Both the position numbers and the translations under genes were made by a program. From Bacteroidales bacterium (GTDB lineage: Bacteria; Bacteroidota; Bacteroidia; Bacteroidales; WCHB1-69), in NCBI GenBank assembly GCA_031266895.1, contig JAISAD010000071.1, positions 1 through 13,712 of the forward strand: a stretch of 13,712 bases of DNA, read 5' to 3'. Below, in pieces: positions 6,139 to 13,712 of this stretch (its first letter is position 1; every line of letters starts with the position of its first letter). The notes beneath the pieces were generated by a model, which saw nothing but the letters and a program-made list of their open reading frames with translations, was not told the DNA's origin and made no database searches.

Positions 6139-7935
6139 ATGAACCCAACACCCTACCGTTTCAAGAAGTTAGTATCGCCATATATTGGCAGGTTCTTGAT
6201 TATTGGTTTATTGAATATGATATCGGTACTGTTTGCCATTCTCTCCTTTATGTTGATTGAGCCGTTCGCGCAACTCATATTTAAAAGTGAGAACACCCAG
6301 TTAAGTCTTGTTGCAGAGTGGATAATGCAGTTGTTGAAACAATGGAGTGCTACCGAGAGTACCATAGCCTCCTTTACCGGTTTGATTGCCATTACCATAC
6401 TGCTCTTTCTGCTTAAAAACATTTTCCAGATCCTCTCTTTGTGGCTAATGGCTCACGTGCGCAGCGATGTTGTGCGCCGGTTGCGCAATGACATCTATGA
6501 TAAGATACTATTGCTTCCCGTGGCCTATTTTACTAATCAAAAAAAAGGAGATGTGATATCTCGTGCCGTAAATGATGTCCAAGAGGTGGAATTTACTGTT
6601 CTAAAATCTCTACAACAGTTTCTTATATCTCCACTTACAGTGATTTTCTATATCGCGATGCTCTTCTTTATTGATTATAAATTGACCTTTTTTGTGCTGC
6701 TAATACTTCCTATTGCCGGTTTAGTTATTTCACTGGTATCTATGAGTTTACGAAAACGTGCCAAAATTGCCAAAACCAAGTTGGGAACACTGCTGGCATT
6801 GGTAGAAGAGACAATTTCGGGACTTCGCATCATCAAGGCCTTCAATGCGCAACAACAGGTGAAAACCATGTTTAGAACACACAATCGCTCTTATGCTACC
6901 CAACACAAAAAGATTTACCGCATTGTGGACTTGGCTTCTCCATTGAGCGAATTTCTTGGAGTCAGTGTAGTTATGATTATTCTGGTGTTCGGTGGCTCCA
7001 TGATACTCCATGAGCAGGCTACTCTTACTGCCGGTCTCTTTATTACTTACATTGCGCTTTTCACGCAAATCATCAATCCGGCGAAAGAGATTTCGACTGC
7101 TTTTTCCAATTATCGGCGCGGCTGGTCGGCTTTAGATCGCGTCAACGAACTTCTGGAAGCTCCGGAATTGATTGAGGAACAGCCTAATGCAATAATTGTA
7201 AGCGATTTTCAAGACAGTATAGTTTTTCACGATGTATCGTTTGCTTATCAGGAAAATGAGGTTCTGCACCGCCTCAATTTTTCCATCAAAAAAGGCAAAG
7301 TGATAGCATTGGTAGGTGCATCAGGTTCAGGAAAATCTACTATCGTAGATCTGTTACCCCGCTTTTACGATGTTACTGATGGCAGCATTACCTTTGATGG
7401 GCTTGACCTGCGCTGCCTCAATATTGACAGTTTACGTTCTTTATATTCAATTGTTTATCAGGATGTTATACTGTTTCATGATACTGTTTATGAAAATATT
7501 GTTTTTGGTCTTAAAAATGTGCCGCAAAGTCGCGTAATAGAGGCGAGTAAAGTGGCATTAGCTTATGATTTTATTCAGGAAATGCCACAAGGTTTTAACA
7601 CAGTAATCGGCGATAGAGGCATTACACTGTCTGGCGGTCAACGTCAGCGCATCAGTATTGCCCGCGCTATATTGCGTAATCGCCCTATTCTGATTTTGGA
7701 TGAAGCCACTTCGGCAATTGATACAGAGTCGGAAAAATTAGTGCAAACGGCTATCAACAACGTGATGCATAACCGTACTGCCCTCGTAGTGGCGCACCGC
7801 CTTTCTACTGTCAGAAATGCCGACCAAATTCTCGTGCTTGAGGACGGCGCTATTGTAGAAAGCGGCATGCATGAGCAGCTTATGCAACAAAACGGACGTT
7901 ATGCTAATTTAGTTAAAATACAGAATATAAATTAA
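6139..7935 (+). CDS. MsbA-type ABC exporter half-transporter (membrane and ATPase domains fused)
   Basis: The protein has 598 residues, the normal size for a homodimeric lipid/drug exporter. Several hydrophobic segments lie in residues about 15-310 (clear ones near 18-45, 78-105, 162-200 and 274-312), consistent with six transmembrane helices. The nucleotide-binding domain has Walker A GASGSGKST (393-401), a Q-loop with Gln441, the signature LSGGQRQR (497-504), Walker B ILILDE (517-522, catalytic Glu522) and the switch His553 (VAHRLST). It should sit in the inner membrane and export a lipid or other hydrophobic substrate. MsbA-like lipid A-core flipping is one option, but the substrate cannot be read from sequence. 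trmB starts two bases after its stop, so the two are almost certainly translated from one mRNA. Confidence 0.93.
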   Translation: MNPTPYRFKKLVSPYIGRFLIIGLLNMISVLFAILSFMLIEPFAQLIFKSENTQLSLVAEWIMQLLKQWSATESTIASFTGLIAITILLFLLKNIFQILSLWLMAHVRSDVVRRLRNDIYDKILLLPVAYFTNQKKGDVISRAVNDVQEVEFTVLKSLQQFLISPLTVIFYIAMLFFIDYKLTFFVLLILPIAGLVISLVSMSLRKRAKIAKTKLGTLLALVEETISGLRIIKAFNAQQQVKTMFRTHNRSYATQHKKIYRIVDLASPLSEFLGVSVVMIILVFGGSMILHEQATLTAGLFITYIALFTQIINPAKEISTAFSNYRRGWSALDRVNELLEAPELIEEQPNAIIVSDFQDSIVFHDVSFAYQENEVLHRLNFSIKKGKVIALVGASGSGKSTIVDLLPRFYDVTDGSITFDGLDLRCLNIDSLRSLYSIVYQDVILFHDTVYENIVFGLKNVPQSRVIEASKVALAYDFIQEMPQGFNTVIGDRGITLSGGQRQRISIARAILRNRPILILDEATSAIDTESEKLVQTAINNVMHNRTALVVAHRLSTVRNADQILVLEDGAIVESGMHEQLMQQNGRYANLVKIQNIN

Positions 7936-7937
7936 TT

Positions 7938-8615
7938 ATGTCAAAAAAAAAGCTGGCAAGATTTGCAGAAAATCTTACTTTCGCAAATCTTTTTCAACAT
8001 ACGCAATTTGATATGACGAAAGAGAAATTTCCGCTATGGGGCAAGTGGCGGCACAATTATTTTCACAATGATAATCCCATAGTGCTGGAATTGGGATGCG
8101 GCAAGGGCGAATATACGGTAGCATTGGCACAACGTATGCCCGACAAAAATTACATTGGCATTGATCGCAAAGGAGCACGTCTCTGGAGAGGCTGCAAGGA
8201 TGCGCTGGAATTACAACTTTTCAACGTGGCATTTATCCGTACACAAATAGCCCAAATAGAATACTATTTTGCTGAAAATGAAGTGGATGAAATATGGGTA
8301 ACCTTTCCCGACCCGCAACCCAAAAAAGAATGGCATCGCCTGGTATCACCCAATTATGTGCACAGTTATTACAAAAAAATTCTCAAACCCGAGGCTATTA
8401 TCCACCTGAAAACTGACAGCCGGATGCTCTATGAATATCTTTTAAAGGAGATTACAGCAGAGAAATGGCAACTGATTACAAATATTGAGGATGTATATAA
8501 AACTGACGATAAACTCCTAACAGAGATACAAACTTTTTATGAAAAACATTGGCTTGATTCCAGTGAAACCATATCTTATATTGCTTTTCAGTTGATGAAA
8601 ACAGAAAGCATTTAG
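7938..8615 (+). CDS. trmB: tRNA (guanine-N7-)-methyltransferase
   Basis: The protein has 225 residues. TrmB uses S-adenosylmethionine to methylate G46 in the variable loop of many tRNAs. The N-terminus KKLARFAENLTFANLFQ is typical of the Bacteroidota form. The SAM-binding motif is VLELGCGKGEY (49-59) with the acidic strand-end IGIDRKG (73-79). The substrate-site motif is FPDPQPKKEWHR (123-134), with Q where many homologues have W, and HLKTDS is at 156-161. The start is two bases after the ABC exporter stop. Its stop is one base from the stop of the convergent hydrolase gene. Confidence 0.95.
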   Translation: MSKKKLARFAENLTFANLFQHTQFDMTKEKFPLWGKWRHNYFHNDNPIVLELGCGKGEYTVALAQRMPDKNYIGIDRKGARLWRGCKDALELQLFNVAFIRTQIAQIEYYFAENEVDEIWVTFPDPQPKKEWHRLVSPNYVHSYYKKILKPEAIIHLKTDSRMLYEYLLKEITAEKWQLITNIEDVYKTDDKLLTEIQTFYEKHWLDSSETISYIAFQLMKTESI

Positions 8616-8616
8616 G

Positions 8617-10002
8617 CTATTTTTGTTTTGTAACTGCCTTAATCCATTTCTCCATAATTTTTAATACTTTTGGCGAAAAAGTTTCTTCTATTTGAGGATA
8701 TTCAGAAATTGAACCTGTTTTACTCATTTGGAACAAATGATTAAGACCGGGCAGTTTTTGAATGGTTACTCGCCTGTTGCCGCTTTTTAATAATGCCTGT
8801 TGAACGCCATTAAGATTTTCTGCAGCAGAAACCTGAAAATCCTTATCTCCATTGAGCGCTAAAACAGGGCATTGAACCTTTGATAATGCAATTGCAGGAT
8901 TATATCTTATTAAATACTGGTATGATTGTAGTGTAACAATTTGTAATTCAAGTTCAATCGCTCTATTTTTTTCTTCTTGTACAGCTTTAGGCATTTGTTT
9001 GTTTACAACATCTGTAATAAAATCAGCTAATTCCTCATTGCGCTGTTCCGGTTCATCTATATGCACAATCAGACTATCATGCTTACTTCTATAAGCTAAA
9101 ATAGCATCAATCTGTCTTTTGGATAAATTTAAAAGCTGCATCAGTAATTTGCGTTGCAAATACATTAACGAATCTCCTCTGATCCCCGGCGCAGCCAATA
9201 ATACAGTAAACGCCACTTCTTTATTGCGAGCAGCTACCATTGGAGCGATTATGCCGCCCTCGCTGTGGCCTATAATGCCTATTTGCTGCGGGTTAATCTC
9301 CTTGCGAGTTTTTAAGTAGTTAAAGGCAGCTTCGGCATCAAGCGAAAAATCGTAAGCAGTACAGGTATCAGGATTGCCCGTAGAGCCAAACACTCCCCTA
9401 TCGTCATAGCGCAACACAGCAATACCACGGCGAGTCAAGTAATCGGCAATCACCAAAAACGGTTTATGCTCGAAAATTTCTTCATCTCTGTTCTGCTGCC
9501 CGCTACCACTTACTAAAATCACGGCAGAACATTGTCCTTTATGTCTCTCAGGCAAGGTGAGTGTTCCAGCTAAAGTTACGCCGGGCGCCACCGGATTATC
9601 AAATTTCACTTCCTCCATGTATGGGTATGGCTTTTTCGGCTCTTGCGGGCGAGTTATTTTTTTTTGAGATAAATACAACGGGACTTGTTCCCATTGGCTA
9701 AAAATGCCGTCAATTTCATCTTTTTTATTCAAAGCGCCTTTATATTTAAAGTGGCTTTCATTGCAAATAAGTGTTAATTGACCATTTTCAAAAACCACAG
9801 TATCTACAGCATGGCCATAAACAGCTTGGTAAGGACTGTCCCATGTAGCCATATATCCGCTATCGGTTTTTTGAATATGAAACACTATTTTGAGTATTCC
9901 ATTCTTAAAATGAGACAATCCATTCCAATCACCGCTGATATCCTGCCCAAAAAGCGAAAATCCTGCTACAATTATGCTCAAGATAATAATAAATTTTCTC
10001 AT
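8617..10002 (-). CDS. Secreted alpha/beta hydrolase with N-terminal beta domain (S33-like)
   Basis: The protein has 461 residues. Residues 1 to about 19 (MRKFIIILSIIVAGFSLFG) are a signal peptide. Residues about 20-115 form a beta-rich accessory domain (ISGDWNG, then GILKIVFHIQKT), a lipocalin-like pattern often found before such hydrolases. The hydrolase core follows. VSGSGQQNRDE (164-174) is the oxyanion-strand region. GHSEGG (245-250) contains nucleophile Ser247. NGDKDFQV (384-391) gives Asp388, and GLNHLF (419-424) gives His422, completing the triad. It probably hydrolyses small esters or peptides in the periplasm, but the substrate is unknown. It has its own promoter and ends one base from trmB. 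Confidence 0.88.
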   Translation of the reverse strand: MRKFIIILSIIVAGFSLFGQDISGDWNGLSHFKNGILKIVFHIQKTDSGYMATWDSPYQAVYGHAVDTVVFENGQLTLICNESHFKYKGALNKKDEIDGIFSQWEQVPLYLSQKKITRPQEPKKPYPYMEEVKFDNPVAPGVTLAGTLTLPERHKGQCSAVILVSGSGQQNRDEEIFEHKPFLVIADYLTRRGIAVLRYDDRGVFGSTGNPDTCTAYDFSLDAEAAFNYLKTRKEINPQQIGIIGHSEGGIIAPMVAARNKEVAFTVLLAAPGIRGDSLMYLQRKLLMQLLNLSKRQIDAILAYRSKHDSLIVHIDEPEQRNEELADFITDVVNKQMPKAVQEEKNRAIELELQIVTLQSYQYLIRYNPAIALSKVQCPVLALNGDKDFQVSAAENLNGVQQALLKSGNRRVTIQKLPGLNHLFQMSKTGSISEYPQIEETFSPKVLKIMEKWIKAVTKQK

Positions 10003-10029
10003 TTTCTATTTGAAATTAAAATTTAGTCG

Positions 10030-10037
10030 CAAAAATA
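10030..10037 (-). promoter_or_regulatory. Promoter -7 box of the hydrolase gene
   Basis: TATTTTTG on the minus strand is an exact TAnnTTTG match 27 bases upstream of the hydrolase ATG. It lies in the 74-base gap after the radical SAM gene, so the hydrolase is probably transcribed on its own. A -33 element is not clear. Confidence 0.6.
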
Positions 10038-10076
10038 CAATTAATTTCGAGACAGCGATGAACATCAAAAAACCGT

Positions 10077-10847
10077 TTAATAAACTCCCACATCAAGACC
10101 AAAAGCCCGAATCTTGTCGGCTATGGGTTCCAGTTCTTCGTAAGAAAATTTAACCAAGTGCCTGACCGGAGTAACTCTGTCTAACGAATAGATGTACAGT
10201 TTTTTGAGGTTGATACTTTGAATATGATTGAGCCAGGCAGAAAAATGAGGTTCGCTACTGTTGTCAAACGCAATCTCTTTGACAACTCCTTTTAAAAAAA
10301 GTGTTTGAATAATCAAATTTCCCTGAAAATCAGATAAATAACGCATGATTTCTACCAAAGTAATAGTTGTCGTGGGAGCATTAATCAACTGAAAATAATC
10401 TTCGGTTCCGGCATCTAATTTCAGCATTGGATTCTCAATTTTGTACAATGCTTCCCTAACATCAATGCGATGCAATTGTGTCGCATTCGACAAACAGGTA
10501 ATCACCGCTTGGGGATAATATTGAGCACGCAATCGCAGCAATTCTGTAACAATTTCTCCAAATTCGGGATGTAATGTCGGCTCGCCATTACCTGAAAAGG
10601 TAATGCTATCTATTTTCATTCCATTTTTCCTGCAATCAATCAACTTTTCTTCAATAGATTGCAAGACATCAGCCAATGGATAATAGAGACAATCCGTCAG
10701 TTTTTTTTCTTCCGTCCAACCGCATTCACAATAAATGCAATTGAAAGAGCATATTTTTTTCTTAGTATCTAACAGATTAATTCCCAGCGATTTTCCAAGT
10801 CTCCGACTCTGAATCGGGCCAAAAGCAATTGATTTCCAAAGCAACAT
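10077..10847 (-). CDS. Radical SAM protein, COG0731 (TYW1-like) type
   Basis: The protein has 256 residues. The 4Fe-4S cluster motif is C33-SFN-C37-IY-C40, i.e. CxxxCxxC, followed closely by Cys42. Before it, FGPIQSRRLGKSLGINLL (9-26) is a hallmark of this subfamily. SGNGEPTLHPEF (85-96) is the radical SAM GGE-like motif that contacts SAM. COG0731 includes archaeal tRNA wyosine synthase relatives, but bacterial members of this length lack a known reaction, so tRNA modification is a guess even with queA divergent next door. It is cytoplasmic, with no signal peptide. The promoter is shared back-to-back with queA. Confidence 0.9.
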   Translation of the reverse strand: MLLWKSIAFGPIQSRRLGKSLGINLLDTKKKICSFNCIYCECGWTEEKKLTDCLYYPLADVLQSIEEKLIDCRKNGMKIDSITFSGNGEPTLHPEFGEIVTELLRLRAQYYPQAVITCLSNATQLHRIDVREALYKIENPMLKLDAGTEDYFQLINAPTTTITLVEIMRYLSDFQGNLIIQTLFLKGVVKEIAFDNSSEPHFSAWLNHIQSINLKKLYIYSLDRVTPVRHLVKFSYEELEPIADKIRAFGLDVGVY

Positions 10848-10870
10848 AATAAATCTACAGTTTCGGGCGG

Positions 10871-10878
10871 CAAATTTA
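10871..10878 (-). promoter_or_regulatory. Likely -7 box of the radical SAM gene
   Basis: TAAATTTG on the minus strand matches TAnnTTTG and lies 23 bases upstream of the ATG at 10847. The DNA upstream is a T-rich run on this strand with no good TTG at the usual spacing. Confidence 0.5.
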
Positions 10879-10904
10879 CAGAAAAAAAAATTGAATCTCC
10901 CCCC

Positions 10905-10935
10905 TTGACAACCCTTGCAAAATATTGTATCTTTG
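10905..10935 (+). promoter_or_regulatory. Strong promoter for queA-purM
   Basis: TTG at 10905-10907 (in TTGACA) is followed 20 bases later by TATCTTTG at 10928-10935. This fits both parts of the Bacteroidota consensus with good spacing. Transcription would begin near 10942, giving an A/T-rich leader of about 70 bases with no obvious riboswitch fold. Confidence 0.8.
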
Positions 10936-11013
10936 CGGCATTAAAAAAGAAATCTTAAAAGATTAATAACCAGACATATAGATGTTTTTTGATTCAATTT
11001 AACTTTTGTAAAT

Positions 11014-12069
11014 ATGAAACTGACACAATTTAAGTACAATTTACCTCAAGAGTATATTGCTTTATTTCCCCACAACAATCGAGACGATGCCCGTTTAATG
11101 GTCATTGATAGAAAATCTAAAACTATTGAACACAAGTATTTCAAAGATATTCTTAACTATTTTGACGAGGGAGATGTTTTCATAATGAATAACACTAAGG
11201 TTTTCCCTGCGCAAATGTATGGTGAAAAGGAAAAAACAGGCGCTAAAATTCGCGTATTTTTGCTCAGAGAACTGAATGCCGAAAGTCGCTTGTGGGATGT
11301 GCTGGTTGATCCTGCCCGCAAAATCAGAATCGGAAACAAGCTCTATTTCGGCGATGACGACAATCTGGTAGCTGAAGTAATTGATAATACCACTTCGCGC
11401 GGTCGAACTCTGCGTTTTCTCTTCGACGGTGACGAAGAGGCTTTCAAATTGAAATTGAAAGAGCTGGGAACGACACCGCTGCCTGAAGATATACAAAAGC
11501 TGCGCGATATTCAGCCAGAAGATGAAGAGCGTTACCAAACTATTTATGCCAAACATGTGGGTGCAGTGGCCGCTCCTGCCGCAGGCTTCCACTTTAGCAG
11601 AGAATTGGTAAAACGCTTTGAATTGAAAGGTGTTGAATTTACAGAATTGACACTGCACGCAGGATTAGGCAACTTCCGTGAAATTGACGTGGAAGACCTG
11701 ACCAAGCATAAAACCGATTCCGAACAGGTGCTTATCCCTCAAAATTGCTGCGATACAGTGAATAATGCAAAAGCCAACAAACACAAAGTAGCTACTGTAG
11801 GCACTACTACAATGAAAGCACTCGAATCGTCTGTTTATCCGGATGGACGTCTGAAACCTTTTGAAGGATGGAGCAATAAATTTATTATCCCACCCTATCG
11901 TTTCGCTATAGCAGATGCTTTTGTTACCAACTTACACGCGCCACAAAGTCCAATGCTGATGATGACTGCTGCATTCGGAGGTTTTGAACTTGTTATGAAA
12001 GCCTACAAAATTGCCGTTGAAGAAAAGTATAGATTTCTCACATTTGGCGATGCAATGCTAATTATATAA
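11014..12069 (+). CDS. queA: tRNA preQ1(34) S-adenosylmethionine ribosyltransferase-isomerase
   Basis: The protein has 351 residues, a normal QueA length. The enzyme moves the ribosyl part of SAM onto preQ1 at tRNA position 34 to make epoxyqueuosine, the last-but-one step to queuosine. Family motifs appear in order: RDDARLMV (23-30), MNNTKVFPAQ (58-67), RYQTIYAKHVGAVAAPAAGF (173-192), LTLHAGLGNFREI (212-224), TVGTTTMKALES (261-272), TNLHAPQSPMLMM (305-317) and YRFLTFGDAMLI (339-350). The start is supported by the KLTQFKYNLP opening. purM follows after 12 bases on the same transcript. Confidence 0.97.
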   Translation: MKLTQFKYNLPQEYIALFPHNNRDDARLMVIDRKSKTIEHKYFKDILNYFDEGDVFIMNNTKVFPAQMYGEKEKTGAKIRVFLLRELNAESRLWDVLVDPARKIRIGNKLYFGDDDNLVAEVIDNTTSRGRTLRFLFDGDEEAFKLKLKELGTTPLPEDIQKLRDIQPEDEERYQTIYAKHVGAVAAPAAGFHFSRELVKRFELKGVEFTELTLHAGLGNFREIDVEDLTKHKTDSEQVLIPQNCCDTVNNAKANKHKVATVGTTTMKALESSVYPDGRLKPFEGWSNKFIIPPYRFAIADAFVTNLHAPQSPMLMMTAAFGGFELVMKAYKIAVEEKYRFLTFGDAMLII

Positions 12070-12081
12070 AATATTTAAATC

Positions 12082-13107
12082 ATGGCTCAATCATACGAAA
12101 AAGCGGGAGTAAGTCTGGAAGCCGGCTACGAATCGGTAAGGCGCATAAAAAAACATGTCTCTCGAACAGAAAGAGTTGGAATGATGGGCAACGTCGGCAG
12201 TTTTGGCGGAATGTTTGATCTGTCGAAACTGAACCTGAAAGAGCCTGTACTGGTAAGCGGCACAGATGGAGTAGGAACAAAGCTCAAGCTAGCATTCCTA
12301 ATGGATAAGCACGATACAATTGGACAAGATGTGGTGGCCATGTGTGTGAATGACGTATTGGCACAAGGTGCAGAGCCACTTTACTTTCTCGACTATATTG
12401 CGACAGGCAAAAATCACCCTGCAAAAATAGAGCAGATTGTTAAGGGCGTGGCCGACGGCTGTGTGCTGGCCAATTGTGCTCTCGTTGGTGGTGAAACAGC
12501 CGAAATGCCCGATATGTACGAAGAGAACGAATATGATATTGCAGGCTTTACCGTGGGCGCAGTGGAAAAATCAAAACTTATTGACGGTTCCAAGGTTAAA
12601 GTAAATGATATACTTATTGGATTGCCTTCATCGGGTGTGCACTCTAACGGTTTTTCGTTAGTACGCAAAATCGTGTTAAAAGATAACACTTTCGACCTCA
12701 ATCAATACGTGTCCGAATTGGGTGGTCAACTGGGTGAAACACTACTCACACCTACGCGAATTTATGTAAAATCGGTATTGGCAGCTTTGAAAAGTGCCGA
12801 TATACACGCCATTTGCCATATTACAGGGGGCGGATTTTATGAAAATATTCCCCGTGCACTTAATGCTGGTCAAGGAGTAGAAATTATAGAAAAGAGCTGG
12901 ATTAAACCACCTGTGTTTGATTTCCTGGCTGCAACTGGCAAAATAGCACATAATGAGATGTTTAACGTCTTCAATATGGGCATCGGCCTGATAATGATTG
13001 TTGCTGAAAAAGAGGCCTTTGATATTTGTAATATACTGAAAATCAATGGAGAAAATCCCTGCATCATTGGACGAGTTACTGATAACGAGGGAATTACTAT
13101 TCGATAA
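12082..13107 (+). CDS. purM: Phosphoribosylformylglycinamidine cyclo-ligase (AIR synthetase)
   Basis: The protein has 341 residues. PurM closes formylglycinamidine ribotide to aminoimidazole ribotide with ATP, step five of purine synthesis, in the cytoplasm as a dimer. Motifs: SYEKAGVSLEAG (4-15), SGTDGVGTKLKLA (59-71), DVLAQGAEPLYFLDYIATGK (91-110), LVGGETAEMPDMY (134-146), LPSSGVHSNGFSLVR (181-195) and HITGGGFYENIPRAL further on. All residues expected for nucleotide and substrate binding in these motifs look intact. It is the second gene of a queA-purM unit. No terminator is visible after it, so transcription may continue into the downstream genes. Confidence 0.97.
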   Translation: MAQSYEKAGVSLEAGYESVRRIKKHVSRTERVGMMGNVGSFGGMFDLSKLNLKEPVLVSGTDGVGTKLKLAFLMDKHDTIGQDVVAMCVNDVLAQGAEPLYFLDYIATGKNHPAKIEQIVKGVADGCVLANCALVGGETAEMPDMYEENEYDIAGFTVGAVEKSKLIDGSKVKVNDILIGLPSSGVHSNGFSLVRKIVLKDNTFDLNQYVSELGGQLGETLLTPTRIYVKSVLAALKSADIHAICHITGGGFYENIPRALNAGQGVEIIEKSWIKPPVFDFLAATGKIAHNEMFNVFNMGIGLIMIVAEKEAFDICNILKINGENPCIIGRVTDNEGITIR

Positions 13108-13129
13108 AAAGTAAAAAATTTACAGTAGT

Positions 13130-13306
13130 GTGAATTTAGATTGTTTAACTTATCGCAAAACGTTTCAAAGAATAGAAAAGGTATTGGAAAATCCGAATTT
13201 AGCGGTTCTCCTTTCGTTGGGAATATTGACTATTTGCTTATTATCAAGCGTAAAGCAAATGTTGCTGACCTTCAAGTCCGAAATTCAACAATTTGCAAGA
13301 TTATAA
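13130..13306 (+). CDS. Possible 58-residue single-span membrane mini-protein
   Basis: A frame beginning with GTG at 13130 runs 58 codons to TAA at 13304-13306. It starts 22 bases after purM and ends 31 bases before the restriction-type gene. The product has a basic N-terminus (TYRKTFQRIEKVLENPN), one hydrophobic span (LAVLLSLGILTICLL, about 24-38) and an amphipathic tail (KQMLLTFKSEIQQFARL). The non-ATG start, lack of a promoter box and lack of a known family keep confidence low. An overlapping TTG-started frame (13141-13362) has a featureless, low-complexity product and is less likely to be coding. Confidence 0.3.
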   Translation: MNLDCLTYRKTFQRIEKVLENPNLAVLLSLGILTICLLSSVKQMLLTFKSEIQQFARL

Positions 13307-13337
13307 ATTATAACAGAGGCAAGGGGAAAATAGAGAT

Positions 13338-13712
13338 ATGGCAAAAACAGCAGATGAAATAAAGGAATATATTACCGAACTTAACAGTAAATACAAAGGA
13401 GGTATTACTACCGAACATTCATTTCGGGGAGTGTTGGAAGTTCTGCTCAAAAATATGACCGGTTTTGCCGTAATAAATGAGGCGCAGCATATTGACTGCG
13501 GCGCACCGGATTTGACGCTTTTACAGAAAAATATCCCTGTCGGTTATGTGGAAGCAAAGGATATTGGGAAAAACCTGAACTCGAAAGATTATAAGAATCA
13601 GTTCGACAGATATAAAAAAGCGCTCGACAATCTTGTTATTACCGATTATCTGACATTTCAACTTTTCGAGGGCGAAGATTTAGCTGCCGAAATCACTATT
13701 GGAAAGATTTTA
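13338..13712 (+). CDS. N-terminus of a restriction-modification type protein with PD-(D/E)XK nuclease motif; runs off right edge
   Basis: From ATG at 13338, 125 codons are open to the window end. Residues 24-31 (TTEHSFRG) and 33-40 (LEVLLKNM) match the opening helix of large N6-adenine DNA methylase/nuclease proteins. CGAPDLTL (54-61) and GYVEAKDIGK (69-78) give the PD-(D/E)XK pattern, with Asp58 and Glu72-x-Lys74 as likely catalytic residues. NQFDRYKKALDNLVITDY (87-104) is typical of the same family. I know this N-terminal module fused to an Eco57I-like methylase and target-recognition region, usually near 1,000 residues. The methylase part would lie outside, so type IIG-like or another single-chain system cannot be separated here. 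G+C near 43% is not unlike its neighbours. Confidence 0.75.
   Translation, partial: MAKTADEIKEYITELNSKYKGGITTEHSFRGVLEVLLKNMTGFAVINEAQHIDCGAPDLTLLQKNIPVGYVEAKDIGKNLNSKDYKNQFDRYKKALDNLVITDYLTFQLFEGEDLAAEITIGKIL

Noticed and set aside
10936..11013. Possible preQ1 riboswitch before queA
   Set aside because: The leader is A/T-rich and short. I could not find the C-rich loop plus A-rich tail pattern of a preQ1 aptamer.
11095..11658. 187-codon minus-strand frame opposite queA
   Set aside because: queA is certain on the plus strand, and the antisense product is Phe/Ser-rich without motifs.
13141..13362. 73-codon TTG-started plus frame after purM
   Set aside because: It overlaps the nuclease gene start in another frame, and its product has no structure. 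The alternative frame from 13130 is more protein-like.

Overview
The window reads as a chromosomal segment of a Bacteroidota bacterium, probably Bacteroidales-like. Several signs agree. Promoters carry the Bacteroidota -7 box (TAnnTTTG). Starts lack Shine-Dalgarno sequences and sit in A/T-rich leaders. The primary sigma factor is short (286 aa) and lacks region 1.1. There is a secreted M6 protease of the type common among type IX secretion substrates, and an IHF/HU-like protein with an Ig-fold tail (HU-HIG/DUF4469), a family I know mainly from this phylum. Most of the DNA is roughly 40% G+C, but the HU-HIG gene is much richer.

Layout, left to right. (1) 1-1662, minus: N-terminal 554 residues of a secreted M6 metalloprotease that runs off the left edge. 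(2) 1663-3036: a short spacer with a strong inverted repeat, the G+C-rich HU-HIG gene (minus), then about 500 bases with no firm gene. That stretch holds a structured leader with a possible 42-codon ORF, tandem -7 boxes, a repeat-like patch and the rpmA terminator. (3) 3037-3653, minus: the rplU-rpmA ribosomal protein operon with its promoter and terminator. (4) 3797-8615, plus: a run of htrA (lipoprotein Do-type protease), rpoD, an MsbA-type ABC exporter and trmB. (5) 8617-10847, minus: a secreted alpha/beta hydrolase, tail-to-tail with trmB with one base between, and a COG0731-type radical SAM protein. (6) 11014-13107, plus: queA and purM, expressed from a strong promoter at 10905-10935 that lies back-to-back with the radical SAM promoter. 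(7) 13108-13712, plus: a possible 58-codon membrane mini-protein, then the first 125 codons of a gene that looks like the nuclease end of a large restriction-modification enzyme.

Most genes are housekeeping: translation (L21, L27, TrmB, QueA), transcription (RpoD), purine synthesis (PurM) and envelope upkeep (HtrA, ABC exporter, hydrolase, M6 protease). The accessory signals are at the HU-HIG locus, with its foreign composition, flanking hairpins and structured leader, and at the right edge, where the reading of a restriction system is firm on motif but truncated. I did not find a complete new system inside the window. The right edge is the most likely doorway to one.
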